A DNA stretch of 64,000 nucleotides. Source: an uncultured Parolsenella sp. Its GTDB lineage: Bacteria > Actinomycetota > Coriobacteriia > Coriobacteriales > Atopobiaceae. Position numbers and translations under genes: made by a program. The notes beneath the pieces were generated by a model. The model saw only the letters and a list, made by a program, of their open reading frames with translations, had not been told where the DNA came from and searched no databases. The stretch is from assembly GCA_934668375.1 (NCBI GenBank), contig CAKUNF010000006.1, forward strand, positions 1 to 64,000. Direction: 5' to 3'. Below, piece after piece: positions 25,170-37,817 of the stretch; positions within the stretch are counted from its first letter, which is position 1, and each line of letters starts with the position of its first letter.

Positions 25170-26273
25170 ATGCGCTTCACCGTCAGCCAGTCCTCGCTCG
25201 CCAAGGCGCTCTCAGTGGTCTCGAAGGGCATAGCCTCGCACTCCACCATCCCCGTCCTCGGTGGCATCCTCATGCGCGCGTCGAACGGCACCCTTGAGAT
25301 GCAGACGTCGGACCTCGACACCTCCATCAGACACAAGATTGCCGCCAACGTCGAGGAGGAGGGCGAGACCGTCATCTCCGGCCGCATGCTCTCCAACGTG
25401 GTCAAGAACCTCCAGGACGCGGCCGTCACCTTTGATGGCGGCGAAGGCACCATCAACGTCACGTGCGACAAGAGCTCCTTCCACCTCAACACGCTCAATG
25501 CCTCCGAGTTCCCGAGCTTTCCCGAGATCGCCATGGAGCGCTCGGTGGAGCTTCCCTGCGACGTCCTTTCTGAGATGGTCGACAAGGTCTATAAGGTCAC
25601 GTCTCGAGACACGAGCCGTCCGGTGCTGGCGGGCATCCTGCTGAACGTCGAGGAGAACTGCGTGCGCCTCGTGGCGACGGACTCCTACCGCCTCGTCGTG
25701 TGCGACACGAACGTGGAGACCTCCTCGCTCGAGGGAACGTTTGAGATGATCATCCCCGGCACCGCGTTCCACGACGTCCTGAGCCTGCCGAGCGACTCGG
25801 CGACGGTCATCATCGGCGCCACGACCAACCAGGTCATCTTTGTCTCGGGCAACACCACGTACGTCTCGCGCCGTATCGAGGGTACCTTCCCCAACTACAA
25901 GCAGCTGCTGCCGTCGAGCTACCTCACCACGATGAAGACGAAGGTCGCCGACCTCTCCGGAGCCCTGCGCCGCGTGAGTTCAATCGCCACGTCCAACTCG
26001 GCCGTGCGCTTTGACGTGGACCCGGATGCCGGGCTCGTCACGCTTTCCTCGACCTCTCCCGACCAGGGAGACGCCCGCGAGCAGGTGAACGTCGAGGTGG
26101 AGGGCGAGGCCAACTCCATCTGCATGAACTATCGCTACGTGGGAGACTGCGTGGGCGCCCTGTCCCAGGACAGCGAGGTCACGCTCGAGCTGCAGCAGAG
26201 CATGCGCCCTGGCGTGTTCAAGAGCTACGGCAAGATCAACTACCTGTACCTGCTCATGCCCGTGCGGATGTAG
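25170..26273 (+). CDS. dnaN: DNA polymerase III beta subunit (sliding clamp)
   Basis: 367 residues. Ring clamp holding polymerase III on DNA. Begins MRFTVSQSSLAKALSVVSKG, with TIPVLGGILM, RPVLAGILLNV, VATDSYRL (binding pocket) and the end YLYLLMPVRM. Preceded by AAGGAG. Normal length and position between dnaA and recF. Confidence 0.97.
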   Translation: MRFTVSQSSLAKALSVVSKGIASHSTIPVLGGILMRASNGTLEMQTSDLDTSIRHKIAANVEEEGETVISGRMLSNVVKNLQDAAVTFDGGEGTINVTCDKSSFHLNTLNASEFPSFPEIAMERSVELPCDVLSEMVDKVYKVTSRDTSRPVLAGILLNVEENCVRLVATDSYRLVVCDTNVETSSLEGTFEMIIPGTAFHDVLSLPSDSATVIIGATTNQVIFVSGNTTYVSRRIEGTFPNYKQLLPSSYLTTMKTKVADLSGALRRVSSIATSNSAVRFDVDPDAGLVTLSSTSPDQGDAREQVNVEVEGEANSICMNYRYVGDCVGALSQDSEVTLELQQSMRPGVFKSYGKINYLYLLMPVRM

Positions 26274-26276
26274 CCC

Positions 26277-27368
26277 GTGTCGCTCATCGTCTCTCGCATA
26301 ACGTTTCGGGACTACCGCAACCTTGCTGGCCGTGCGCTTGAGCCGTCTGTGGGCGTCACCGTGCTCGTGGGGCCCAATGCCGTGGGCAAGACGAACACGG
26401 TGGAGGCGCTGCAGTACGTCACGAGCGGGCAGTCCTTTCGCAGGCCGTCTCCCTCCGAGCTCCTTGCCCCGGGCGCTGCCGAGGCGCACGTCTCGGCCAG
26501 GCTCGAGGGAGACGGGCGCGTCGTGGACGTCGAGCTCGTGGCAACGCCCGAGAAGCGCCGCTTTCTGCGCAATGGCAAGCCGTGCCGAGGTCAGGACCTC
26601 TCCGGCACGCTGCTTTCCATCCTGTTCTGCCCGGACGACCTCTCGCTCGTGAAGGGCTCGGCCTCGCGCCGCAGGGGAGAGCTCGACTCGTTCGGTGCCC
26701 AGGCTAACGTGGGGTACCGCAAGGTGCTCTCTGCCTACACGCGCTCGGTGGAGCAGAGGAACCGTCTGCTCAAGGACGGCTGTGACGATGCCCTGCTCGA
26801 TGCCTGGGATGAGTCCGTGGCGCTTGGCGGTGCCACGCTTCTTCATCATAGATTGAACTTGTTTGTACGCCTGTCCTCGCTTGTCTCTGAAGTTTATGCA
26901 GAGGTTGCAGGGTCGGAGCAGCTTGTGTGCCGCTATGCACCGAGCGTGGCCGGCGCCGAGGTGGGCATGGGCCGAGACGAGCTCGCCCGCCTCATGCTCG
27001 AGCAGATGCGCTCCGGGAGGGGCGACGACCTTCGCCGCGCCCAGACTCTTACGGGCCCACATCGCGATGACGTGGTCTTCGAGATAGACGGCCGTGACGC
27101 TCGTGCATACGGCAGTCAGGGGCAGCAGCGCTCGGTGGCCCTGGCCTGGAAGATGGCCGAGGTTCGCCTGTGCGAGGACCTTCTCGGCGAGCGACCGCTG
27201 CTTCTGCTCGATGACGTCATGAGCGAGCTCGACGCCAGGCGCCGCGCCTGCGTGACGCGGTTTGTCGAAGGTGGCATCCAGACGATCATCACGACGACGA
27301 ACCTCTCGTACTTCGATGACGAGCTTCTCGAGAACATGCTGGTGGTGCCCTATGGCCCAGAGTCGTAA
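26277..27368 (+). CDS. recF: DNA replication/repair protein RecF
   Basis: 363 residues from GTG 26277, only 3 bp after dnaN. ATP-binding SMC-like protein that helps load RecA at gaps. Walker A VGPNAVGKTNTVEAL, the signature region AYGSQGQQRSVALAWKMAE and Walker B PLLLLDDVMSELDARRR are complete. The end overlaps the next gene by 17 bp. Confidence 0.96.
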   Translation: MSLIVSRITFRDYRNLAGRALEPSVGVTVLVGPNAVGKTNTVEALQYVTSGQSFRRPSPSELLAPGAAEAHVSARLEGDGRVVDVELVATPEKRRFLRNGKPCRGQDLSGTLLSILFCPDDLSLVKGSASRRRGELDSFGAQANVGYRKVLSAYTRSVEQRNRLLKDGCDDALLDAWDESVALGGATLLHHRLNLFVRLSSLVSEVYAEVAGSEQLVCRYAPSVAGAEVGMGRDELARLMLEQMRSGRGDDLRRAQTLTGPHRDDVVFEIDGRDARAYGSQGQQRSVALAWKMAEVRLCEDLLGERPLLLLDDVMSELDARRRACVTRFVEGGIQTIITTTNLSYFDDELLENMLVVPYGPES

Positions 27369-27945
27369 GCGCCGCCTCGAGCGGATGGAGTATGACCCGC
27401 TTGACCCCGCGAAGCAGCATGAGCCCCAGGAGGTGGGCGCGCTCGTCTCCTCGTTCGTCGACAAGAACCTGATGGCTGGTGCCTCGGCGGCGAGCCTTGC
27501 GCTTACGACGTGGAAGCGCGTGGCCGGCCGTCGCGCGGCGAAGCACACGGTGGCCGTGTGGCTCAGCGAGCCCAGGGGCAGGGCCGCCTTGCCGGACCTC
27601 ATCGTCTATCTCGACGGCCATGCCCTCATGGTGGACCTCACGACGAATGCCGAGCTGTACGTGGACCGCCTCGCCCATGCGGGCCTCGAGGTTGGCCATG
27701 TGCGCTTCAAACTCTCAAAAAAGGCTGGTCAGCGGCGTGAGGAGCCGCCTGAGCAACGTGAGGGACGCTCCGTCGAGGCGGAGCTTCCTCCGCTCACGCC
27801 CCTCGAGCGTGCCCACGTTGAGGCGGCGACGATGCACCTCTCGCCCAAAATTCGCGCAAACGCGTCTAAGGCTATGGAAATGTCTCTTCGCCGTGCAAAG
27901 CTCAAGACCACGGGAGAATCGCAAACCAGCCCTCAGAAACCCTGA
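27352..27945 (+). CDS. dciA: DciA-type (DUF721) replicative helicase loader
   Basis: 197 residues. The central part matches DUF721/DciA (VGALVSSFVDKNLMAG, TWKRVAGRRAAKHTVAV, LIVYLDGHALMVDLTTNAELYVDRL). A basic, disordered C-terminus follows. DciA loads DnaB in bacteria that lack DnaC/DnaI, consistent with dnaB elsewhere in this window. It starts inside the recF end at ATG 27352. The recF-dciA-gyrB order is typical for Actinobacteria. Confidence 0.85.
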   Translation: MAQSRKRRLERMEYDPLDPAKQHEPQEVGALVSSFVDKNLMAGASAASLALTTWKRVAGRRAAKHTVAVWLSEPRGRAALPDLIVYLDGHALMVDLTTNAELYVDRLAHAGLEVGHVRFKLSKKAGQRREEPPEQREGRSVEAELPPLTPLERAHVEAATMHLSPKIRANASKAMEMSLRRAKLKTTGESQTSPQKP

Positions 27946-27981
27946 GAGGCGCGCTGCCGTGCAAGCGATGCCATTTGCATG

Positions 27982-28010
27982 TTGCCTATAGGTTTGGGCC
28001 AAGAGATATA
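27982..28010 (+). promoter_or_regulatory. Candidate gyrB promoter
   Basis: TTGCCT (27982-27987), a 17-bp spacer and GATATA (28005-28010). A second pair TTGGGC/TATGTT overlaps slightly downstream. Motif-based only. Confidence 0.35.
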
Positions 28011-28052
28011 CGCGATATGTTCTAAACTAGGAAAGATTGACGTTTACCCTAG

Positions 28053-30104
<2,052 letters not shown>

Positions 30105-30131
30105 TTCCTCATCTAGTTAGAAAGGCCTTAC

Positions 30132-32819
30132 ATGGCAGACGATACCAACACCACGGGCGAGCAGAACGGCGCCGAGCTGCCCGACGACCTGCGCCGCCTG
30201 CTCGACCGCGCCTCGGCCGAGGACGAGGGAACCGACGTCTACGTCGAGTCTGACGATGACGATGACAGCGATGACGACGGCGAGCTCGAGGAAGAGTTCG
30301 GCGACGCCGGCCGCGGCACCGACTCCGGTGAGACGGACGAGCACGGTGGGGCCCTGCAGCTCTCCGAGTTCGGTCACGAGATGCGTCAGAGCTTCATCGA
30401 GTACTCGATGTCGGTCATTACGGCCCGCGCTCTGCCAGACGTCCGTGACGGTCTGAAGCCGGTCCACCGTCGCATCCTGTACGCGATGAACGAGAGCGGC
30501 ATCTTCCCCAACCGTCCGCACAAGAAGAGCGCGTGGACGGTTGGCGAGGTCATCGGCAAGTACCACCCGCACGGAGACTCCGCGGTCTACGAGACGATGG
30601 TTCGTCTCGCGCAGTGGTTCTCCATGCGCGTGCCCCTCGTTGACGGTCACGGCAACTTCGGCAACATCGACGGCGACGGCGCCGCGGCCATGCGTTACAC
30701 GGAGAGCCGCCTCGCCAAGCCCGCGATGGAGCTGCTCCGCGACCTGCAGAAGGACACGGTGGATTGGCAGCCCAACTACGACGAGTCGCTCTCCGAGCCC
30801 TCCGTGCTGCCCGCTCGCTTCCCCAACCTGCTCGTGAACGGCTGCAACGGCATCGCCGTGGGCATGGCCACGAACATCCCGCCGCACAACCTCGGCGAGG
30901 CCATCGAGGCCGCGTGCATGCTCATCGACAACCCGGACGCCACGACCGACGAGCTCATGCAGGTCATGCCTGGTCCCGACTTCCCCACGGGCGCCGTCAT
31001 CATGGGAACCGATGGCATCCGCGAGGCCTACGAGACCGGCCGCGGCTCGCTCACCGTGCGCGCCAAGGCCCACGTCGAGGACATGAAGAGCGGCCGCTCT
31101 CGCCTCGTCTTCACCGAGATGCCCTACCAGGTCAACAAGGGCACCCTGCAGGAGAAGATCGCCCAGCTCGTGAACGAGAAGCGTATCGAGGGCATCTCCG
31201 ACCTGCGCGACGAGTCCAACCAGAAGGGCATTCGCCTCGTCATCGAGCTCAAGAAGGACGTCATTCCGCAGGTCGTGCTCAACAACCTGTACAAGTACAC
31301 CCAGCTCCAGACGACGTTCGGCGTCATCAACCTCGCGCTCGTGGGTGGCACGCCCAAGCTGCTGACGCTGCGCGAGATGCTGCAGCACTACATCGACCAC
31401 CAGGTTGACGTCGTGACCCGCCGCACCCGCTTTGACCTCAAGAAGGCCCAGGCCCGCGCGCACATCCTCGAGGGCTACCTCATGGCCCTCGACCACATCG
31501 ACGAAGTCATCAGCATCATCCGCTCGAGCCGTACCGATTCCGAGGCGTCCGAGCGCCTCATCGAGCGCTTTGGCTTCACACCCGAGCAGACCACGGCCAT
31601 TCTCGAGATGCGCCTGCGCCGCCTGACGGGTCTCTCGCGCGACCAGATCCAGGAGGAGCTCGACGGCCTGCGCAAGGCCATTGCCTACTACGAGGACCTG
31701 CTCGCCAACCCCGAGAAGATCCTGGACGTCATCAAGGACGAGATGCGCGAGATTGAGCGCAAGTTTGCCGATAAGCGTCGAACCAAGATCAATCCCGTGG
31801 GTACGCGCGAGCTCAACGTCGAGGACCTCATCGCCGAGGAGGATATGGTCATCACGGTGACCCACGCCGGCTACGTGAAGCGCACGCCGGTTGACACCTA
31901 CCGCTCGCAAAAGCGCGGCGGCAAGGGCGTCCAGGGCGTCAACCTCAAGGACGACGACTTCGTCGAGGACCTGTTCGTCGCGAGCACGCACGACTACGTG
32001 ATGTTCTTCTCGAACAAGGGCAAGGCGTATCGCCTGAAGGTCCACGAGCTGCCGATTGGCCAGCGCACGGCCCGCGGCACCGCCATCGTGAACCTCGTGC
32101 CGTTCTCCGAGGGCGAGCACGCCACGGCTGTCATCACCTGCCGCGACTTCCCCGAGGACGACTACCTGATGTTTGCCACGGCTGCCGGCACCGTCAAGAA
32201 GACGGCCATGAGTGCCTACGACCGCACGCGCCGAGACGGCCTCATCGCCATCAACCTGCGCGAGGGCGACGAGCTCGTGAACGTGCGCCGCGTGCGCGCG
32301 GGGGAGAAGGTCATCCTCGTCTCCACGGACGGCAAGGCCATCATGTTCCCCGAGAGCGACGTGCGCCCGATGGGTCGCGACACGAGCGGCGTGCGCGGCA
32401 TCACCCTCAAGGGCGATGCCAGGATGCTCGGCATGGAGATCACGAACGGCACGGGTGACCTGTTCGTCATCACGGAGAAGGGCTATGGCAAGCGCACGCC
32501 CGTCTCCGAATATCCCGAGCACAAGCGCGGTGGCCAGGGCGTCTTCACGATCGCGACGACGTCGGGGAAGGGCCAGCTCGCGGCCTGCCGTGTGGTCGAG
32601 CCGAGCCATGAGCTCATGATTGTGAGCACGGACGGCGTCGTCATCCGTGTGAGGGTCGAGGACATCTCCAAGCTTGGCCGGTCCACGCAGGGCGTGAAGG
32701 TCATGGACGTGGACGAGAAGGACTCGGTGTGCGCCCTCGCGCGCATGGAGGCCACCGAGGAGGACGACAAGGGCGATCCCCTGCCTGATTCCGAGGAAGA
32801 GCCCGCCACAGAGGAGTAG
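30132..32819 (+). CDS. gyrA: DNA gyrase subunit A with acidic N-terminal extension
   Basis: 895 residues. Cuts and passes DNA with GyrB. Catalytic Tyr in [18 protein letters not shown]. The quinolone-resistance region reads [15 protein letters not shown], with Ser and Glu at the usual positions. GyrA box [10 protein letters not shown] lies in the beta-pinwheel. The first ~75 residues are an unusual acidic lead (runs of Asp/Glu) before [18 protein letters not shown], where E. coli GyrA starts near its own N-terminus. The ATG has GAAAGG upstream. Confidence 0.96.
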   Translation: MADDTNTTGEQNGAELPDDLRRLLDRASAEDEGTDVYVESDDDDDSDDDGELEEEFGDAGRGTDSGETDEHGGALQLSEFGHEMRQSFIEYSMSVITARALPDVRDGLKPVHRRILYAMNESGIFPNRPHKKSAWTVGEVIGKYHPHGDSAVYETMVRLAQWFSMRVPLVDGHGNFGNIDGDGAAAMRYTESRLAKPAMELLRDLQKDTVDWQPNYDESLSEPSVLPARFPNLLVNGCNGIAVGMATNIPPHNLGEAIEAACMLIDNPDATTDELMQVMPGPDFPTGAVIMGTDGIREAYETGRGSLTVRAKAHVEDMKSGRSRLVFTEMPYQVNKGTLQEKIAQLVNEKRIEGISDLRDESNQKGIRLVIELKKDVIPQVVLNNLYKYTQLQTTFGVINLALVGGTPKLLTLREMLQHYIDHQVDVVTRRTRFDLKKAQARAHILEGYLMALDHIDEVISIIRSSRTDSEASERLIERFGFTPEQTTAILEMRLRRLTGLSRDQIQEELDGLRKAIAYYEDLLANPEKILDVIKDEMREIERKFADKRRTKINPVGTRELNVEDLIAEEDMVITVTHAGYVKRTPVDTYRSQKRGGKGVQGVNLKDDDFVEDLFVASTHDYVMFFSNKGKAYRLKVHELPIGQRTARGTAIVNLVPFSEGEHATAVITCRDFPEDDYLMFATAAGTVKKTAMSAYDRTRRDGLIAINLREGDELVNVRRVRAGEKVILVSTDGKAIMFPESDVRPMGRDTSGVRGITLKGDARMLGMEITNGTGDLFVITEKGYGKRTPVSEYPEHKRGGQGVFTIATTSGKGQLAACRVVEPSHELMIVSTDGVVIRVRVEDISKLGRSTQGVKVMDVDEKDSVCALARMEATEEDDKGDPLPDSEEEPATEE

Positions 32820-32832
32820 GCTGCTGCCCAAA

Positions 32833-32867
32833 GGGGTCCCAAAAGTGTCAAAGACTTTTGGGACCCC
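32833..32867. terminator. gyrA terminator, member of the CCCAAAAGTGTCA palindrome family
   Basis: A perfect 14-bp stem (GGGGTCCCAAAAGT / ACTTTTGGGACCCC) with a 7-nt loop, then GATTTCTTT. It could terminate both gyrA and the convergent gene. The inner part matches repeats at 37704, 61115 and 63349. Confidence 0.75.
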
Positions 32868-32874
32868 GATTTCT

Positions 32875-33414
32875 TTAGTTCTGCTTGGGAGCCTTGAAGT
32901 CGTCTGGGGTGAGATTCTCGACAAAGTCGTGGAACTCAGCCGCCTCGCGCTCCTGCTCGTCGCGCCTTACGGCCGCGAAGTCGGGGAGTCCTGCGCGCTG
33001 GAGCACGTCCTCGCTCGCGAGCACGGGTGCGTCTGCCTCGATGGCGGCCGAGATGGCATCCGACGGACGCGCGTCGATGTGGTGCTGCTCGCCAGTTGCC
33101 GAGCGGATGTCGAGCGTGGCAAAGAACGTGTCACCCTCGACGCGCGTGATGCTTACGCTCTCGAGCTCCGCGCCCAGCGCGTCGATCGTGTCCACGAGCA
33201 GCGCGTGGGTGGCCGGGCGCTTGTGCTCGTCTGCGTTTGTGGCGCGCGCGACGTTTGCGGCGTCCACGGTGCCAACGCTGATGGGGAGCACGAGCTCGTT
33301 TTGCCCGTCTGTGGCCGTCTCGTCCTGCGCGTCCTCGCGCACCGGCTGCAGGATGATGGCGGAGGGGATGGGGCCACCTCCCACGATGAGGTTTCTCAGC
33401 GTCATCTCAACCAT
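32875..33414 (-). CDS. Bifunctional nuclease (DUF151) family protein
   Basis: About 179 residues. The DUF151/BFN core is visible: LPISVGTVDAANVARA, HALLVDTIDALGAELESV, DTFFATLDIRS and the signature IDARPSDAISAAIEADAPV. Family members may bind or cut nucleic acids, but the biological role is not settled. Start chosen at ATG 33414 with AGAAGGG upstream (33423 and 33405 are alternatives). Convergent to gyrA. Confidence 0.88.
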   Translation of the reverse strand: MVEMTLRNLIVGGGPIPSAIILQPVREDAQDETATDGQNELVLPISVGTVDAANVARATNADEHKRPATHALLVDTIDALGAELESVSITRVEGDTFFATLDIRSATGEQHHIDARPSDAISAAIEADAPVLASEDVLQRAGLPDFAAVRRDEQEREAAEFHDFVENLTPDDFKAPKQN

Positions 33415-33438
33415 GTGGTCCATCCCTTCTCATCTCAA

Positions 33439-33470
33439 GGTGACAGCTGGGACGGGGTCAAACTGTCACC
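33439..33470. repeat. Single GACCCCGTCCC-type REP-like unit
   Basis: One unit with ends GGTGACAG / CTGTCACC and core GGGACGGGGTC, in the gap before the tRNA pair. A small GGTAGC/GCTACC hairpin follows at about 33483-33498. Confidence 0.65.
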
Positions 33471-33546
33471 GTCCGTCTCTTAGGTAGCGTTATGCTACCC
33501 GTTGTCACCATTTTTGGAGTCGCAGAAAATTTTTTCCAAAAAGTGG

Positions 33547-33576
33547 TTGACCTTTGTTTGGGCGGTGTTTTATTAT
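33547..33576 (+). promoter_or_regulatory. tRNA-Ile/tRNA-Ala promoter
   Basis: TTGACC (33547-33552), an 18-bp spacer and TATTAT (33571-33576), about 34 bp before tRNA-Ile. Confidence 0.65.
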
Positions 33577-33609
33577 AGCCAAGCGCGTTGTGGCGAACAC
33601 ATCGCATGT

Positions 33610-33686
33610 GGGCCCGTAGCTCAGTTGGTCAGAGCGTCCGGCTGATAACCGGGAGGTCACAAGTTCGAACCTTGTCGGGCCCACCA
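33610..33686 (+). tRNA. tRNA-Ile (anticodon GAT)
   Basis: Complete cloverleaf: acceptor GGGCCCG/CGGGCCC, anticodon loop CTGATAA (GAT), T-arm CAAGTTCGAACCTTG, encoded CCA. Confidence 0.97.
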
Positions 33687-33696
33687 CCTTTTCGCC

Positions 33697-33741
33697 AATA
33701 AACGCCCCAGCGTGAGCCGAGTCGCCGCTGGGGCGTTTATT
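33697..33741. other. Long palindrome between tRNA-Ile and tRNA-Ala
   Basis: AATAAACGCCCCAGCG pairs perfectly with CGCTGGGGCGTTTATT around a 13-nt loop. It could be a partial terminator or a processing signal setting the ratio of the two tRNAs. Confidence 0.6.
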
Positions 33742-33748
33742 ACTAAAA

Positions 33749-33824
33749 GGGGACGTAGCTCAGTTGGGAGAGCGCGGGCTTTGCAAGCCTGAGGTCGTGG
33801 GTTCGATCCCCATCGTCTCCACCA
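33749..33824 (+). tRNA. tRNA-Ala (anticodon TGC)
   Basis: Complete cloverleaf: acceptor GGGGACG/CGTCTCC, anticodon loop TTTGCAA (TGC), T-arm GTGGGTTCGATCCCCAT, encoded CCA. The Ile/Ala pair stands alone here, not inside an rRNA operon. Confidence 0.97.
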
Positions 33825-33833
33825 TGGATCGTC

Positions 33834-33864
33834 AGACGCCAGCATGAGCCTGGCGTCTTTTTTT
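33834..33864 (+). terminator. Terminator of the tRNA-Ile/Ala unit
   Basis: Stem AGACGCCAG / CTGGCGTCT with a 7-nt loop, then a run of seven T. Confidence 0.85.
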
Positions 33865-33918
33865 GAGCGGCGATGCGCTACCATCTCCTCGACGAACACG
33901 ACGTATGAAGGGCAGACC

Positions 33919-34380
33919 ATGGCAGACGAGCAGGCCTACGACAACAACGGTGGCGTTTCCGAGCAGTGCGACAGCCTTGGCAGCGAGCTTATGGGCGAGG
34001 CCCTCGACAAGCTGGCCGCAGGGGACGCCCTGTCCGTTGTGGCCAGCGCCATTGATGCTGCCGGTGAACGCGTGACCTGCGAGTTCGATGACGACTCGGC
34101 TGAGGTCTGCCTCGAGGCCGCCCATGATTGGGTGAAGCGCGGCGCCCGCGCGCAGGACGGATCCAAGGTCATTGGCAAGCCGGTTTGCTACGCCATCGCC
34201 TACCAGGGCGCCGTGGCAGACGAGGGAGAGAGCTACCAGGAGGCTCTCATCCTCGAGTTCGGCGATCGCGGCGCAGAGTGCGGCTACTCGGCCTACTCGC
34301 TCATCGATGGTATCGGTGCCGGCAAGCGCTTCCGCTACACCGATCCCGCCCCCGCCGGCGAGCTGCCCTGCCTGCTGTAG
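33919..34380 (+). CDS. Conserved-looking acidic hypothetical protein
   Basis: 153 residues from ATG 33919 after AAGGGCAG. It is acidic and soluble-looking with no signal peptide or membrane segment. It has a regular core (VASAIDAAGERVTCEFDDD, EALILEFGDRGAECGYSAYS) that looks like a folded alpha/beta protein. No family recognised. Isolated between the tRNA pair and typA. Confidence 0.7.
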   Translation: MADEQAYDNNGGVSEQCDSLGSELMGEALDKLAAGDALSVVASAIDAAGERVTCEFDDDSAEVCLEAAHDWVKRGARAQDGSKVIGKPVCYAIAYQGAVADEGESYQEALILEFGDRGAECGYSAYSLIDGIGAGKRFRYTDPAPAGELPCLL

Positions 34381-34395
34381 CGCATCGACCAATCA

Positions 34396-34460
34396 GGTGA
34401 CAGATTGACCCCGTCCCCAACTGTCACGGTGACACTTGGGGACGGGGTCAATCTGTCACC
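34396..34460. repeat. Inverted pair of REP-like GACCCCGTCCCC units
   Basis: Two units back to back (34396-34427 and 34428-34460) in opposite orientation form an almost perfect 65-bp palindrome, like the pair at the window start. Confidence 0.7.
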
Positions 34461-34531
34461 ACTTCCAGCCGTCCTAGCTGTAGATGGCGTGTTGGCGTGC
34501 CCTATGGAGCGAGAAGCTACCGTTTGCGCTG

Positions 34532-34537
34532 TATAAT
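34532..34537 (+). promoter_or_regulatory. Candidate typA -10 box
   Basis: TATAAT 47 bp ahead of typA. No convincing -35 at standard spacing. Confidence 0.35.
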
Positions 34538-34583
34538 CCCTCAGTTGCCGAAAACACAGGCATTGCAGAATTGAGAGGGACAT

Positions 34584-36422
<1,839 letters not shown>

Positions 36423-36446
36423 GTCTTTCTCGCATTTGCTGCGAGT

Positions 36447-36478
36447 GGGGCGTGTCGCAAAGGCGGCACGCCCCTTTT
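36447..36478 (+). terminator. typA terminator
   Basis: GGGGCGTG / CACGCCCC stem with a 12-nt loop, then TTTT. A small CTCGCA/TGCGAG hairpin lies directly before it. Confidence 0.75.
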
Positions 36479-36526
36479 CGTTCGACGCCCCTTCTCGTCC
36501 GACATGCCGCCCCGTTCTCGTGCGCC

Positions 36527-37267
36527 CTAGCGCCCGTTGTGCCTCCTCTCACTCCTCGCGTGGTTCTTGGCACGAGCGGCAGCCCTCTTTACTGGTGCGA
36601 GGACCTGGTCCGTGTGGTCGTGACTCGTGGAGGAGACGATGTCCCAGCGCAGGCTCGCGCGACGCAGTGCCACCGTGACGGCGGTGCAGGCGATGGCGAC
36701 CCAGGGGTTCATGACGTGGCCAATCTCGTAGAGCGTCAGGTAGGTGAACGAGCCTCCCAGCGCGCACAGCGCGTAGAGGTTCGAGGTCTGAAAGATCCGT
36801 GGCACGTCTCCCAGGCAGATGTCTCGCAGCATGCCTCCGCCAACGCCGGTGATGACGCCCATGAGCACGGCGGGGATGCCGTCGAGCTCGTAGACGAGCG
36901 CCTTGCTCACGCCGGCCGCACAGAAGAGGCCCACCTCGATGATATCGGCCCATTCGATGGCGTTCGGGATGCGAAAGAACGCCTTGGGGAAGTGGAAGAC
37001 GATGATGCCCGCAACCACGCACAGCAGGATCGCCGGCGTGGAGTTGAGCATGTAGACGTCGCCCTTCTGCATGATGATGTCGCGGATGAGGCCGCCGCCC
37101 AGCCCGCAGATCAGGGAGAGCGCCACACAGCCCGTCATGTCGAGCTTGCGGTCGATGGCAACGAGCGACCCCGAGAGGGAACCAACCACGACGGCTGTGA
37201 GTTCGAGCCATGCGGGCAGCATCAGGGCATGGGTGCCCTGGGCGAGAAAGGCGGAGAAATCTGGCAC
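36527..37267 (-). CDS. TRIC-family (UPF0126) membrane channel protein
   Basis: 246 residues, about seven membrane helices. Two homologous halves each carry the family motif: CGLGGGLIRDIIMQ and TGVGGGMLRDICLG. Bacterial TRIC proteins form trimeric cation channels. The tail is basic and polar. Start GTG 37267 follows GAGAGGAG; a TTG 15 bp upstream would swallow that site. Convergent with typA. Confidence 0.9.
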   Translation of the reverse strand: MPDFSAFLAQGTHALMLPAWLELTAVVVGSLSGSLVAIDRKLDMTGCVALSLICGLGGGLIRDIIMQKGDVYMLNSTPAILLCVVAGIIVFHFPKAFFRIPNAIEWADIIEVGLFCAAGVSKALVYELDGIPAVLMGVITGVGGGMLRDICLGDVPRIFQTSNLYALCALGGSFTYLTLYEIGHVMNPWVAIACTAVTVALRRASLRWDIVSSTSHDHTDQVLAPVKRAAARAKNHARSERRHNGR

Positions 37268-37386
37268 GACGGCTCCTCTCAAGACGACGCGTGAAGAGCA
37301 TTATGTGCCTTGCGCGTGGTATGGCACCCGCTTTGTGCCGATTTTCTCGCTTCAGGAATTAGCTTCGAGAAACCGAGAAATTTCTC

Positions 37387-37416
37387 TTGTGCTTGGCGAG
37401 ATCTTTGGGCTAGAAT
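37387..37416 (+). promoter_or_regulatory. Candidate promoter of the tRNA-Ser genes
   Basis: TTGTGC (37387-37392), an 18-bp spacer and TAGAAT (37411-37416), 17 bp before the tRNA. Confidence 0.4.
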
Positions 37417-37433
37417 AGTCAACGCACTTTACT

Positions 37434-37524
37434 GGAGAGTTGGCCGAGTGGTCGAAGGCGCACGATTGGAAATCGTGTAGGCGTCTCAAGCGTCTCCGGG
37501 GTTCAAATCCCCGACTCTCCGCCA
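37434..37524 (+). tRNA. tRNA-Ser (anticodon GGA)
   Basis: Class II tRNA: acceptor GGAGAGT/ACTCTCC, anticodon loop TTGGAAA, long variable arm, T-arm GGGGTTCAAATCCCC, encoded CCA. A GCGGCGCC hairpin lies between it and the next tRNA. Confidence 0.97.
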
Positions 37525-37567
37525 GAGTCTTCCGCGGCGCCCTTTGCGGCGCCGCTCTCATATCTCT

Positions 37568-37661
<94 letters not shown>

Positions 37662-37667
37662 TATGCA

Positions 37668-37702
37668 GGACCCGGTTCGCCCGTCGAGCTGGGTCCTTTT
37701 TT
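37668..37702 (+). terminator. Terminator of the tRNA-Ser pair
   Basis: GGACCC / GGGTCC stem with a long loop, then TTTTTT, just after the second tRNA-Ser. Confidence 0.75.
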
Positions 37703-37703
37703 G

Positions 37704-37733
37704 TGCCCCAAAGGTGTCAAAGACTTTTGGGCA
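37704..37733. repeat. CCCAAAAGTGTCA-family palindrome
   Basis: TGCCCCAAAGGTGTC and GACTTTTGGGCA arms with one mismatch, directly behind the tRNA terminator. Same family as 32833, 61115 and 63349. Confidence 0.65.
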
Positions 37734-37817
37734 TTGCTTGTCACGGGTGTCCACGCACCTGCTGGTTCTCTCGAATTGTCTACACTCGACTCATATCCAA
37801 TGGCGTCTGGAGGATAG

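Noticed and set aside
30117..32924. 935-codon minus-strand frame opposite gyrA
   Set aside because: gyrA is unambiguous on the other strand; the frame reflects codon bias only.
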